NCBI RefSeq assembly: GCF_019218885.1
Contig: NZ_JAHUWT010000003.1
Coordinates: 1,054,001 to 1,118,000 of the forward strand
Length of the DNA stretch: 64,000 nt
Source of the DNA: Bordetella sp. BOR01
GTDB taxonomy: Bacteria; Pseudomonadota; Gammaproteobacteria; Burkholderiales; Burkholderiaceae_B
Reading direction: 5' to 3'
Of the stretch, positions 35,803 to 45,137 are shown in pieces. The position numbers and the translations under genes were made by a program. The notes under the pieces were generated by a model. The model saw only the letters and a list, made by a program, of their open reading frames with translations, did no database searches and was not told where the DNA came from. Each line of letters opens with the position of its first letter. Position 1 is the stretch's first letter.

Positions 35803-36933
35803 ATGCAGATTCACAGATTCTGCGCAGGACTGGCGCTGTGCGCCGCTATCGGCGCGACGTCGGCCGCAATGGCCGAAACCACCCTCAATGCCAGCATCTG
35901 GTTTCCTGAGACGCAACCGCTGACCCGGTACGGTTATCAGGAATGGGCCAAGAAAGTCGAGCAGGCGTCTGGTGGCGACCTGAAGATCAAGGTCTTTACT
36001 GACACGACCCTGCTTCCCGTCGTGGCGCACCTGAGCGGCCTGCGCGACGGTATAGCCGACATCACCTACCACGCCGGCACTTACACTCCCGCGGATCTGC
36101 CCGAGGACAATGTCCTGGCGGTATTGGGAATCTCGTTGGACGATCCGATACTGACGACCTTCGCCGTAGCGGACTTCTACATCAACGACCCGGCCATGCA
36201 GGCCCGGTGGAAGCGCCAGAAAATCGTCTTCCTGGGCGCTTACGCCAGCGTTCCGTACAACCTTATCTGCCGCAAGAAAGTGGCGCAGTTGTCCGACTTG
36301 AAAGGCCTGAAGCTGCGCACGCCCGGCCCGGTACACGCCGAATGGGCGAAGTCCGTGGGCGCTACACCGGTGAATGTGCCTTCCAGCGAAATGTTCACAG
36401 GCCTGGACAAAGGGCAAATCGACTGTGCGGTCATGGGCGCCAATGAGTTGAAGACACGCTCGTTGTGGGATGTGGCCAAGCATATCAACATGGCCAACCT
36501 GGGGCCCTACTTTGCGGGCTGGTTATGGGCCATGAACGGCAATACCTGGAAATCGCTGGACGACAAACAGCGCCGCATCCTGTTGGACACGATTGCCGAA
36601 TCCACCGTAGAGACCGAAATCGCGTACGTCAAGGCTGGCGACGAGGCTGTCCAGGAATCTTCACAGCACGGCGTCACGGTGTATCAGCCTGCTGCCGATA
36701 TCGTGCAATCGATCGCCAATTTCCATGAGCACGCGCACGCCATGGCACTGAAAGAAGGGGCGGAGCGCTTCAAGCTGAAAGACACCGAGGGGCTGGTCTC
36801 GCGGTTCGACGCCACATTGAAGAAATGGGAAGGCCTGCTTGCGGGTGTCGACAAGACTGACGCTGCGGCCTTGACCAAGGTACTCAAGGAAAATCTATAC
36901 GACAAGGTCGATGAGAAAACCTATGGGGGCTGA
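35803..36933 (+). CDS. TRAP transporter substrate-binding protein (DctP family)
   Basis: Periplasmic solute receptor of a TRAP transporter, 376 residues. A signal peptide (MQIHRFCAGLALCAAIGATSAAMA) is cleaved after residue 24. The mature part begins LNASIWFPETQPLTRYGYQEWAKKVE and contains the DctP features GLRDGIADITYHAGTYTP, LKGLKLRTPGPVHAEW with its carboxylate-binding arginine, and DCAVMGANELKTRSLWDVAKH. The substrate is unknown but probably an organic acid anion. It is the first gene of the cassette; matching DctQ and DctM permeases are encoded about 4-5 kb downstream. Confidence 0.93.
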   Translation: MQIHRFCAGLALCAAIGATSAAMAETTLNASIWFPETQPLTRYGYQEWAKKVEQASGGDLKIKVFTDTTLLPVVAHLSGLRDGIADITYHAGTYTPADLPEDNVLAVLGISLDDPILTTFAVADFYINDPAMQARWKRQKIVFLGAYASVPYNLICRKKVAQLSDLKGLKLRTPGPVHAEWAKSVGATPVNVPSSEMFTGLDKGQIDCAVMGANELKTRSLWDVAKHINMANLGPYFAGWLWAMNGNTWKSLDDKQRRILLDTIAESTVETEIAYVKAGDEAVQESSQHGVTVYQPAADIVQSIANFHEHAHAMALKEGAERFKLKDTEGLVSRFDATLKKWEGLLAGVDKTDAAALTKVLKENLYDKVDEKTYGG

Positions 36934-36991
36934 CCACAATCGATAGGGCGTGCCATTTGCCGGGCCACATGATTCTTCGAGGTGTACAAGT

Positions 36992-39019
36992 ATGCGTATC
37001 GGGGTTGAAGTAGGCGGTACATTCACGGATCTGGTTGCGATAGATGAAACCGGTGTGCGGGTACTCAAAGTGCCCAGCACGCCCAGCCATCCGGACGAGG
37101 GCGCATTCAATGCGCTTATCGAAAGTGGGATCCCGCTGAGTTCCGTAAGCGATCTTTCGCACGGATCCACGGTGGCGACTAACGCGGTGCTTGAACGCAA
37201 GGGGTTTCTGACCGCATTCATCACTACAGCGGGATTTCGCGACATCCTGTCATTGCAGCGCCATGGCCGCAGCAATATTTATGACCTGGAATATCGCAAG
37301 CCCGAGCCCGTTGTCGAGCGCGCAAATACCCTGGAAGTCGAAGAACGCATTCTGGCCGACGGATCGATCCTTGTCGCATTGGACGAGCAAGCGGTGCGCA
37401 ACGTCCTTGTGCCCCAGCTCAAGGGCGGCGATTATCAGGCAGTGGCCATCTGCCTGCTGAATGCGTATGTCAACCCGGCACACGAACACAAATTGCGTGA
37501 ACTGATACAGGCCAGCCAGCCGGATATTCACGTAACGATTTCATCTGACATAACCAGAGAGTTCCGCGAATACGAACGCGCATCGACAACCGCCTTGTCT
37601 GCGTATGTGCAGCCGGTGATGGATCGGTACATCTCGCGCTTTACCCAGCGGCTGCAAGAGTCCGAATTCCGCGGGCGATTCAGCGTAATGCAATCGAACG
37701 GAGGCAAATTGCCGGCCCAGGCCATGCGTGCCAATGCGGTTACGGCATTGTTGTCGGGGCCGGCCGCCGGCGTCATGGGTGCGGCGCGCCAGGTATCGAG
37801 GTCTGGCTACCGCAACCTCATTACCCTGGATATGGGCGGCACTTCGACCGATGTTTGCGTGGTGGTGGATGGCAAGCCGCAGCTGACCAATGAATTCTCG
37901 ATCGATGGTCTGCCGGTGCGCATCCCTGTGCTCGATATCAACACGGTGGGCGCGGGCGGGGGCAGCATCATATGGATAGACGAGGGAGGCATGTTGCGTG
38001 TCGGGCCCCGTTCGGCTGGCGCCGAGCCAGGCCCGGCCTGCTATGGCAAGGGCGGCACCCTTGCCACCATCACGGATGCGCATGTCGTCAGGCGGGCCAT
38101 CATGCCCGAGACATTCCTGGGCGGCAAGATGCCCATCGACATCGCGGCAGCCCGTGACGCCCTGCAGCCCATCGCCACGCATTTCGGGATGACGCTCGAA
38201 GAAGCCGCCGATGCCGCGATTCGCCTATCCAATGCCAATATCGTGCGCGCCATCCAGGTTATCTCGACCGAGCGCGGTCATGATCCTCGCGACAACGTGC
38301 TGGTGCCCTTTGGCGGGGCCGGGCCGCTGCACGCCGCCGAGGTCGCGCGCGATCTCGGCGTAGGTACCATTGTGGTGCCGCCCAATTCGGGCGTCATATC
38401 GGCTTATGGCTTGTTGGCCAGCGACTTCATTCAATTCGAGAGCCTGACGCAGCGAGGCGTGCTGGGCGAAGACACGCCAGCCGGGATTCGCGCCGTCTAC
38501 CAGGAAATGAGCCAGCGCGCGATAGCGCGCGCCCATGAGATGGGGCTAGACGGCGAACCCATCCTGAGTTTCGTCGTCGATATGCGTTTCGTCGGGCAGG
38601 CATTCGAAGTGCCGGTAGAGTTGGCATCGGCCGACCTCGAGCGGCTCACCAGTGCAAGACTGCGCGAGCTGTTCGGGGCGATGCACCACAAGCTGTTTTT
38701 CTTCGGCGCAGAAGGGGACAAGCCCATCGAGTATGTCTCGTTCCGCCTGGGCTTGACTGTGCCACTGAAATCCGTGCCTCAACTGCGCGAGCCGCAAGCC
38801 CAGTTCAGCCATGCGCAGGAAATCGACTTGTTCGACCAGGGGGCCTGGCGCAAGGCCACGATGATCAGCCGGGCCGCCATGAAGGTGGATCAGGCCCTGG
38901 CCGGGCCGGCCATACTGGAAGACTCGACTTCGACGTTGCTGGTTCCCTCGGGGTGGGTGGCCCGCCGCGACGCCAACGACAACGTTATTCTGACGCTCAA
39001 AGGTGAACAAAATGCCTGA
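36992..39019 (+). CDS. Hydantoinase/5-oxoprolinase subunit A family protein (HyuA-like)
   Basis: ATP-dependent amidohydrolase or carboxylase subunit, 675 residues from the ATG at 36992 (MRIGVEVGGTFTDLVAID), which follows an AGGTGT site; an earlier frame start lacks family sequence. The three phosphate-binding-type motifs are VGGTFTD (7-13), LDMGGTSTDVCVVVDG and FGGAGPLHA. The family opens cyclic amides (N-methylhydantoin, 5-oxoproline) or carboxylates ketones such as acetone, with a HyuB-type partner. It overlaps the partner gene by eight bases. The exact substrate cannot be read from sequence. Confidence 0.9.
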   Translation: MRIGVEVGGTFTDLVAIDETGVRVLKVPSTPSHPDEGAFNALIESGIPLSSVSDLSHGSTVATNAVLERKGFLTAFITTAGFRDILSLQRHGRSNIYDLEYRKPEPVVERANTLEVEERILADGSILVALDEQAVRNVLVPQLKGGDYQAVAICLLNAYVNPAHEHKLRELIQASQPDIHVTISSDITREFREYERASTTALSAYVQPVMDRYISRFTQRLQESEFRGRFSVMQSNGGKLPAQAMRANAVTALLSGPAAGVMGAARQVSRSGYRNLITLDMGGTSTDVCVVVDGKPQLTNEFSIDGLPVRIPVLDINTVGAGGGSIIWIDEGGMLRVGPRSAGAEPGPACYGKGGTLATITDAHVVRRAIMPETFLGGKMPIDIAAARDALQPIATHFGMTLEEAADAAIRLSNANIVRAIQVISTERGHDPRDNVLVPFGGAGPLHAAEVARDLGVGTIVVPPNSGVISAYGLLASDFIQFESLTQRGVLGEDTPAGIRAVYQEMSQRAIARAHEMGLDGEPILSFVVDMRFVGQAFEVPVELASADLERLTSARLRELFGAMHHKLFFFGAEGDKPIEYVSFRLGLTVPLKSVPQLREPQAQFSHAQEIDLFDQGAWRKATMISRAAMKVDQALAGPAILEDSTSTLLVPSGWVARRDANDNVILTLKGEQNA

Positions 39020-40724
39020 TTCGGTCCAGCCTTCCCCGCAGGCATCGAAGGGGGAACTCAATCCGGTGGATTACGCGGTCATCAGCCAGGGGCTGATTGC
39101 CGCTGCGCGGGAAATGGGCGTGAAGTTGATCAGGTCGGCCTACTCGACGATTATCCGCGAAGCCGCCGACGCTTCTGCCGCCTTGTTCGACCGTGACGGG
39201 AACGTGGTCGCACAGGCCGAGCTCATTCCCATGCAGCTGGGGCCGATGTCGGAGATCTTTCGCGCCTGCGCGGCGGCGGATCCGGTCCATACCATGCAGG
39301 AAGGGGATTTCTACATCACCAACGATCCGTACTCGGGCGGGCAGCACCTGCAGGACGTGTTCATTTATTCCCCCATTTTCTTCGAAGGCGAGCTGGTGGG
39401 CTTTGCCGGCACGGTCGCGCATCACTTGGACCTGGGCGGCGGCAACCCCGGCCTGACTACCGAGGCAGTCGATGTTCATGCCGAAGGCCTGATCTTTCCG
39501 CCGACGCGCTACAACCATGCCCGTGACTGGGCCGGCAACGGCCCGCTGAAGCGATTGGTGGCCGCCAATATCCGAGTGCCAGGACAGACCATCGGCGATT
39601 TCGACGCGCAGTTTGCGGCCAATTCGGTGGGCGCCGAGCGCGTGCGGCAGTTGTGCCGCAAGTACGGGACGCAGACGCTTCGTACCGCCATGAGCGAGCT
39701 CATCGAATACTCGGAGCGACGCTTTCGCATGGCACTGTCGCAACTGGGCGACGGTGTTTATTACGGTGAAGATTCTGTCGATGACGACGGAGTGTCCGAG
39801 GCGCCGCTGACGGTAAAGGTCGCGGTAAAGGTGTCCGGCGATTCGATCGAGATCGATTTCGATGGAACCTGCCCGCAGGTATCCCGCAACCTGAATTGCC
39901 CCTTCTCGTCGACCATATCCGCCGCGCTGTCGGCGGTGAAGGCTTCGCTTACCAGCCCCGATATCCCGTTCAACGAGGGCTTGAAAAAGCCGGTGCGTAT
40001 CCGGGCGCCCAAGGGAAGCCTGGTCAATCCCAACTACCCCGCCCCGGTTCGCGCCCGCATGGAAGCCGGATACCGGTGTTTCAATGCCGTGCTCAAAGCG
40101 CTGGCGCAGGTTGCCCCGGACCAGGTCATCGCAGGCGGCAACGATGCCACGCTGGTCACATCGCTGTCGCATCAGCACGACGGAAAATACAAGGTTTACC
40201 TGGAGGTGTACGGCGGGGGATTCGGGGCCTCGCCCCGTCGCAATGGATGCGATGCTGTCGACTCGCCACTGTCGAATTGCACCAACACGCCGATAGAAGC
40301 GACGGACATGGACTTCGATCACTTCCGCATCATTGGCTATGGGTTGCTGCCCGATTCTTGCGGCCATGGGCGAAATCGCGGCGGGCTCGGGTTCTATCGC
40401 CGTTTCGAGATTCTGAAGGATGGCGTGAACTTTGCCATGTACGCCGACCGGTTCCGGATCGCGCCCTATGGCTTGTTCGGGGGCACCGATGGATGCCCCG
40501 GAGAAGCGGACATTCTGCGCGACGGCCAGAGAATTTCACTGAAGAGCAAAGACGCCCAGGTCTTGCGCAAGGGCGATATCGTCACGATCCGCACGGCGGG
40601 TGGCGGCGGGTATGGCTCCATTTCCGAGCGCAAGCGCGAAGACATCGAGTACGACGTCCAGCATGGCTACGTCAGCCGCAAGGCAGCGGATGCTGTCTAT
40701 GGCATGGTCGCCGACGGTTCCTGA
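39012..40724 (+). CDS. Hydantoinase/5-oxoprolinase subunit B family protein (HyuB-like)
   Basis: Partner of the HyuA-like subunit, 570 residues from the ATG at 39012; a GTG at 39003 is also possible. Family features: IRSAYSTIIREAADASAALFD, VVAQAELIPMQLGPM, NDPYSGGQHLQDVF and the end TIRTAGGGGYGSISER. HyuA and HyuB together form the ATP-dependent ring-opening enzyme; in 5-oxoprolinases of some organisms the two are fused. The eight-base overlap shows translational coupling. It lies between the receptor gene and the two permease genes of the TRAP system, so uptake and first hydrolysis are probably co-expressed. Confidence 0.9.
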   Translation: MPDSVQPSPQASKGELNPVDYAVISQGLIAAAREMGVKLIRSAYSTIIREAADASAALFDRDGNVVAQAELIPMQLGPMSEIFRACAAADPVHTMQEGDFYITNDPYSGGQHLQDVFIYSPIFFEGELVGFAGTVAHHLDLGGGNPGLTTEAVDVHAEGLIFPPTRYNHARDWAGNGPLKRLVAANIRVPGQTIGDFDAQFAANSVGAERVRQLCRKYGTQTLRTAMSELIEYSERRFRMALSQLGDGVYYGEDSVDDDGVSEAPLTVKVAVKVSGDSIEIDFDGTCPQVSRNLNCPFSSTISAALSAVKASLTSPDIPFNEGLKKPVRIRAPKGSLVNPNYPAPVRARMEAGYRCFNAVLKALAQVAPDQVIAGGNDATLVTSLSHQHDGKYKVYLEVYGGGFGASPRRNGCDAVDSPLSNCTNTPIEATDMDFDHFRIIGYGLLPDSCGHGRNRGGLGFYRRFEILKDGVNFAMYADRFRIAPYGLFGGTDGCPGEADILRDGQRISLKSKDAQVLRKGDIVTIRTAGGGGYGSISERKREDIEYDVQHGYVSRKAADAVYGMVADGS

Positions 40725-40786
40725 ACGACACTTGCAGACGATACCCGTGTCCGTGGCGGGCACGGAACGTTATTCCAAGGATCGCC

Positions 40787-41314
40787 ATGCGCACATTCGA
40801 AAAGATTATCAAGGCACTGGCCTATGCATTGACCGTCGTGGCCGCCGCCAGCCTGCTCATGATGATGCTGCAGACGGTCGTCGACGTCCTGCTGAACAAT
40901 CTGGTAGGCGCACCCATCGAGGGGAATCTGGAAGTTATTTCCGCCTATCACATGGTCCTGGTGGTCTTTCTGCCGCTGGCCTACGTCGAGCTCAAGCATG
41001 AACATATCAGTTCCGACATTGTGGTCGGCCTGATGCCCCCGCGCTGGCGGCGTGCGATGTACGTATTCGGTGCGCTGATATCGTGCCTGTTCTTTGCCGT
41101 GCTCGCCTGGCAAACCTGGCTTGATGCCTTGAACTCTTACGAAATCAGGGAAGTGATCATGGGCTCGGTGTATGTCGAGATCTGGCCGTCGAAGTTCTCG
41201 TTGCCCATAGGGTTCGCCGCCATTTTCCTGGTGCTGGTGTTTCACATCCTGAAGGCGATCACCGATCCGGGTTTCAATCCGGCACCCGCCGGCCCCGATG
41301 TCGAACCGCAGTGA
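40787..41314 (+). CDS. TRAP transporter small permease (DctQ family)
   Basis: 175 residues with four predicted membrane spans (about 11-32, 48-68, 87-110 and 132-155), the layout of DctQ subunits. The ATG at 40787 follows CCAAGGA; the frame is open much further upstream, but that part lies over the HyuB gene. HISSDIVVGLMPPRWRRAMYV is typical of the central loop. It works with the DctM protein encoded 33 bases downstream. Confidence 0.9.
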   Translation: MRTFEKIIKALAYALTVVAAASLLMMMLQTVVDVLLNNLVGAPIEGNLEVISAYHMVLVVFLPLAYVELKHEHISSDIVVGLMPPRWRRAMYVFGALISCLFFAVLAWQTWLDALNSYEIREVIMGSVYVEIWPSKFSLPIGFAAIFLVLVFHILKAITDPGFNPAPAGPDVEPQ

Positions 41315-41347
41315 TCTGCGACGGATGAAGCAGGAGAAGAACGCAAT

Positions 41348-42655
41348 ATGGATAACGTCACCATTGGCTTCATCGGTCTGGGCGCGGGCCTGCTTCTTAT
41401 CGCACTGCGGGTTCCCATCGGTGTGGCCCTTGGCTCAGTCTCGTTCCTGGGAATAGCCACGATCCTCAATGCGCGCGCTGCCTGGGGCATGTTGACGGCC
41501 GTGCCGTTCAATTTTGTCGGCGATTGGAACCTGACGGCCATACCGATGTTCCTGCTGATGGGCTACGTGGCAGGGGCGACCGGTCTGTCCAAAGGCCTGT
41601 TCAGCGCCGCCCGGATCTTTCTTTCCCGCCTGCCCGGTGGCCTGGCGGTTGCCAGCGTAGGGGCGTGCGGCTTGCTCTCGGCCGCCTCTGGATCCAGCGT
41701 CGCGGTCTCGGCGGCCTTTGCCCGTATTGCAACGCCGGAAATGCTGCGCTATCGCTACCACCCCGGCCTGGCCAGTGGCGTGGTCGCTGCGGCTGGCACA
41801 CTCGGCTCGCTGATTCCCCCCAGCATTCTGATGATTCTTTATGGCTATGTCGCCGAGGTGTCGATCGCGAAGGTGTTCATGGCCGGCTTCCTGCCGGGCT
41901 TGCTGTCGGCCTTGATGTTTGCCGCGATGATCATCATCCGCGTCAAGCTCAACCCCAAGCTGGCGCCACCCGTCGACGACACGGTCAGCAGCGCCGAGAA
42001 GCTCGCCGCACTGCGGGAAATCTGGCCGCTGCCGGTCTTGATCATCGGCGTGCTGGTCGGTATTTTCGCCGGGTTCTTCACGCCCACCGAAGCCGGCGCC
42101 GTGGGCGCCCTGCTGTCGCTGTTGCTGGCTGCCACGCGACGTTCGCTGACGTGGCCCATTCTGAAACGCTCGTTGCTGCTGACCCTGGCAGGCACGGCCA
42201 GCATCTTCATGGTTGTCATCGGCACTGTGCTGCTGGGCAAGTTCATGGCGCTGAGCACCGTGCCGGCAGTCATCACTCAATGGTTCATGGGCCTGGGCGC
42301 CTCGCAACTGGCCGTTATCGTCGCCGTGTCGGTGCTCTATCTGATATTGGGGTGCTTCCTGGACTCGATCGGCCTGTTGCTGCTGACGCTGCCCATCGTG
42401 CTGCCCATGGCGCGCGACTCCGGCATGGACCTGATCTGGTTCGGAATCATTCTGGTCAAACTGCTGGAGCTCGGCCTGGTCACGCCGCCCGTTGGCCTGA
42501 ACGTCTATGTCACAAAAAGCGCTTTGGGCAGCCTGGTCGACCTGACTACTATATTCCGCGGGGTAGGCTGGTTCGTGGTTACCGATCTGATCACGTTGGC
42601 GTTGCTCGTGGCCTTTCCGTGGATCTCGCTGGTACTGCCCAACATGATGTCGTAA
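41348..42655 (+). CDS. TRAP transporter large permease (DctM family)
   Basis: 435-residue inner-membrane protein with about 12 hydrophobic spans. Family stretches include SAASGSSVAVSAAFARIA, GVVAAAGTLGSLIPPSILMI and PVGLNVYVTKSALG. Large TRAP permeases use a sodium gradient to move the ligand delivered by the DctP receptor. It belongs to the same transport unit as the DctP and DctQ genes. Confidence 0.94.
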   Translation: MDNVTIGFIGLGAGLLLIALRVPIGVALGSVSFLGIATILNARAAWGMLTAVPFNFVGDWNLTAIPMFLLMGYVAGATGLSKGLFSAARIFLSRLPGGLAVASVGACGLLSAASGSSVAVSAAFARIATPEMLRYRYHPGLASGVVAAAGTLGSLIPPSILMILYGYVAEVSIAKVFMAGFLPGLLSALMFAAMIIIRVKLNPKLAPPVDDTVSSAEKLAALREIWPLPVLIIGVLVGIFAGFFTPTEAGAVGALLSLLLAATRRSLTWPILKRSLLLTLAGTASIFMVVIGTVLLGKFMALSTVPAVITQWFMGLGASQLAVIVAVSVLYLILGCFLDSIGLLLLTLPIVLPMARDSGMDLIWFGIILVKLLELGLVTPPVGLNVYVTKSALGSLVDLTTIFRGVGWFVVTDLITLALLVAFPWISLVLPNMMS

Positions 42656-42668
42656 GCGAGAAAACCCA

Positions 42669-43316
42669 ATGACATACAGTAAAGCTCGCTCGATCGCGAG
42701 CGAACTGCCGGAAAATGGTGCCGACCCACGCCTGGATGGCGACGTTGCCACATGGACCGAAGGCATCGGCCAGAAACTGCGCCAGCGGCGCAAGGTCCGG
42801 CGCAAGTCCTTGAAAGAAGTGGCGACCCGGTCCAGCCTTTCCATCGGGCTGCTTAGCCAGATCGAAAGGGGTATTTCATCGCCGTCGCTGCGCTCGCTCA
42901 AGCAAATATGCGAAGCACTGGAAATGCCCATGTCGTGGCTGTTCGACAAAGAGGCTTACCGTGAGTTGGAACCTGAACCCTGGGTCGTGCGTCAGGCGCA
43001 GCGGCGGCGCATGAACCTGGGTTCGGGAAGCATGATCAAGGATATCCTGTCGCCCGACTCCATTTCCGAGATCCAGCTGATGCGGTTCGTCATTCATCCC
43101 GGCGGCCGCTCCGGCGACAGCCCGGCACAGCACCCGACGGGCGCCAAGTGTGGAACCGTACTGTCGGGCAGCCTGGGGCTGGAGATCAACGGCCAGGAAC
43201 ATATCCTCAACCAGGACGATTCCTTCGCATTCAAGGCGAATGCGCAGTACAGATTCTGGGCGGTCGGCGATACGGACTGTGAGGTGATCTGGGCCGTCAC
43301 GCCGGCATTGTATTAG
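42669..43316 (+). CDS. XRE-family regulator with C-terminal cupin domain
   Basis: 215 residues. A helix-turn-helix of the XRE type covers about residues 33-88 (IGQKLRQRRKVRRKSLKEVATRSS, then GLLSQIERGISSPSLRSLKQI), and a cupin sensory domain covers about 130-212 (CGTVLSGSLGLEINGQEH). Such proteins (PuuR type) often sense a small substrate and repress a catabolic operon. PuuR controls gamma-glutamyl-putrescine genes in E. coli, and this gene is followed by GGT- and PuuB-like genes. It lies 13 bases after the DctM gene and is likely the cassette's own regulator. Confidence 0.9.
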   Translation: MTYSKARSIASELPENGADPRLDGDVATWTEGIGQKLRQRRKVRRKSLKEVATRSSLSIGLLSQIERGISSPSLRSLKQICEALEMPMSWLFDKEAYRELEPEPWVVRQAQRRRMNLGSGSMIKDILSPDSISEIQLMRFVIHPGGRSGDSPAQHPTGAKCGTVLSGSLGLEINGQEHILNQDDSFAFKANAQYRFWAVGDTDCEVIWAVTPALY

Positions 43317-43355
43317 CCGGCTCGTGCCAGTGCGGCGGCCGCGAAGGAGATAGCC

Positions 43356-45137
43356 ATGAAATCGTACCAAAGGATCACTCGCAGCGGCGCGTGCGGTGGC
43401 AGGGGGGCCGTGGCCGCGGCCCGGTATCCCTCTGTACAGGCTGCCATCGGCATGCTCGAAGCCGGCGGCAACGCCATCGACGCCGCCGTGGCCGCGGCTT
43501 TTGTGGCAGGTGTCGTGGAACCCATGGAAACTACGCTGGCCGGCTCGGGTTTCATGCTGGTGGGTTTACCCGGTGGGCAAGCCCATAGCGTCGAGTTCGG
43601 CCCCCGCGCGCCCAAGCGCGCCCATGCCGGCATGTATCGCATCGACACCAGCCGCCAGATTGATCGCGGCTTGGGCGTGTCGGTCGTCGTGGACGACGAG
43701 AACGTACAGGGCGCCAAGGCCGCGGGCGTGCCGGCTACCCTGGCGGGCCTGGCTCGTGCGCAAGGGCGCTTCGGGCGCCTTGCGCTGGCCACGGTGATGG
43801 CGCCCGCCATCCGGGCTGCCTATGACGGGTTCGAGTGCGACTCGTATTTTGCTCTCGAGGCGCTCGACAACCTGGCGGCACTGCGTGCGGACCCGGGCGC
43901 CGCGGCGCTATTCCTGCGCGATGGCGTGCCGCCGGTTCCCGCACATCTGGGCAAAACGACGTTGGCACGGCCAGAGCGCATTCGCCAGCCCGCGCTGGGG
44001 CGAACCCTGGAGAGCATCGCCGCCCACGGTATCCGCGCTTTTTATGAGGGCGAATTGGGCGTAGCGTTTCTTCGCACACACCGCGATCGCGGTGGCTTGC
44101 TCGAGCGCGAAGACCTGCTGGCTGTGGCACCGGCCTTCATCAAGCCCCGCACCCTGGCATACCGCGATGCACGCATCCTGGCGCCTTGCGCGCCGTGCGG
44201 GGCGGTCACGGAATTGCAGATACTGAACATTTGGCAGGCCTTGTATCCCGATCCCGCCTCGATGCGCTTCGATGCCGAGGCCTTGCGGCGGCTGGCCGAG
44301 GCAAGCTGGCACGCGTTCGCCGACCGCTATCACTGGCTGGGGGATTCCGCCTTGGTGCCGGTTCCGGAAGCCGGTCTGCTTTCGCAACGTTATGCCGACA
44401 GCATTGCGCAGTGCATTCTGCGCGGCGACCCCCCACCGCGGGCATCGGCCCCGGAAGGTGGCATTGCGGAGACACCCTGGAACTACTTCGCCCGGCATGC
44501 CGCGCATGATCCCTGGGCCTTCGACGCCACGGGTGCCGCTCCCATTCAGTGGGCCCCACAAGGGGCAAGCTCGCCCACCGCAGGCACCACGCACGTCTCT
44601 GTCACCGATAACGAGGGGATGTCGGTAGCCATCACTCACACGGCCGCCAATCACTGCGGAGCCAAGGTCGTCTGCGAGCGGACCGGCCTGCTGCTCGATG
44701 CGGCGATGGGCTGGTTCAACGCCTGCCCGGACGCCGCCAACAGTATCGCCGGCGGCAAGCGGCCCTTGGCCAATATGGGGCCGGTCCTGCTAGAGCGCGG
44801 CGGCAGGTATGCGGCGATCGGCGCCCCCGGCGGGCGTCGCATCATTGATGCCGTCGTGCAGGTCGTCATCAACCTGGTCGATCGCACCATGGATGCCGAG
44901 GCGGCGATTTCCGCGCCGCGCATCGACGCCAGCGGCACGGGGCTGCTGTATTCCGAACGCCTGCGCGATCTGGTGGCAGCCCTGCCGCAATATTTCGATC
45001 CCGCTCTCCAGGTCGATGAGCAGCACCAGGGGTATGGCTACGAGCTGGCTCGTCCCCTGGTCGCCCTGCATGACGGTGCTCATGCACGTGCGGCGATCGA
45101 CCCGTTCAGCCGGGGTTACGCGGAAGCGCTCCTATGA
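43356..45137 (+). CDS. Gamma-glutamyltransferase-like protein, divergent, without signal peptide
   Basis: Ntn-hydrolase of the GGT family, 593 residues. The autoprocessing motif TTHVSVTD gives the likely nucleophile T411, and the large subunit has the family start of AGGNAIDAAVAAAFVAGVVEP. The second subunit has APGGRRIIDAVVQVVIN as in GGT. Substrate residues differ from E. coli GGT: the NQMDDFS region reads DAAMGWF and PSSMSP-type sequence reads PLANMGP, so the gamma-glutamyl specificity may be changed. There is no signal peptide, so it probably acts in the cytoplasm. It overlaps the FAD oxidase gene by four bases. Confidence 0.87.
   Translation: MKSYQRITRSGACGGRGAVAAARYPSVQAAIGMLEAGGNAIDAAVAAAFVAGVVEPMETTLAGSGFMLVGLPGGQAHSVEFGPRAPKRAHAGMYRIDTSRQIDRGLGVSVVVDDENVQGAKAAGVPATLAGLARAQGRFGRLALATVMAPAIRAAYDGFECDSYFALEALDNLAALRADPGAAALFLRDGVPPVPAHLGKTTLARPERIRQPALGRTLESIAAHGIRAFYEGELGVAFLRTHRDRGGLLEREDLLAVAPAFIKPRTLAYRDARILAPCAPCGAVTELQILNIWQALYPDPASMRFDAEALRRLAEASWHAFADRYHWLGDSALVPVPEAGLLSQRYADSIAQCILRGDPPPRASAPEGGIAETPWNYFARHAAHDPWAFDATGAAPIQWAPQGASSPTAGTTHVSVTDNEGMSVAITHTAANHCGAKVVCERTGLLLDAAMGWFNACPDAANSIAGGKRPLANMGPVLLERGGRYAAIGAPGGRRIIDAVVQVVINLVDRTMDAEAAISAPRIDASGTGLLYSERLRDLVAALPQYFDPALQVDEQHQGYGYELARPLVALHDGAHARAAIDPFSRGYAEALL

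Noticed and set aside
39896-40786. Upstream extension of the DctQ frame over the HyuB gene
   Set aside because: The extension is arginine-rich shadow sequence; a good ribosome site precedes the ATG at 40787, and the protein from there matches the DctQ size and topology.
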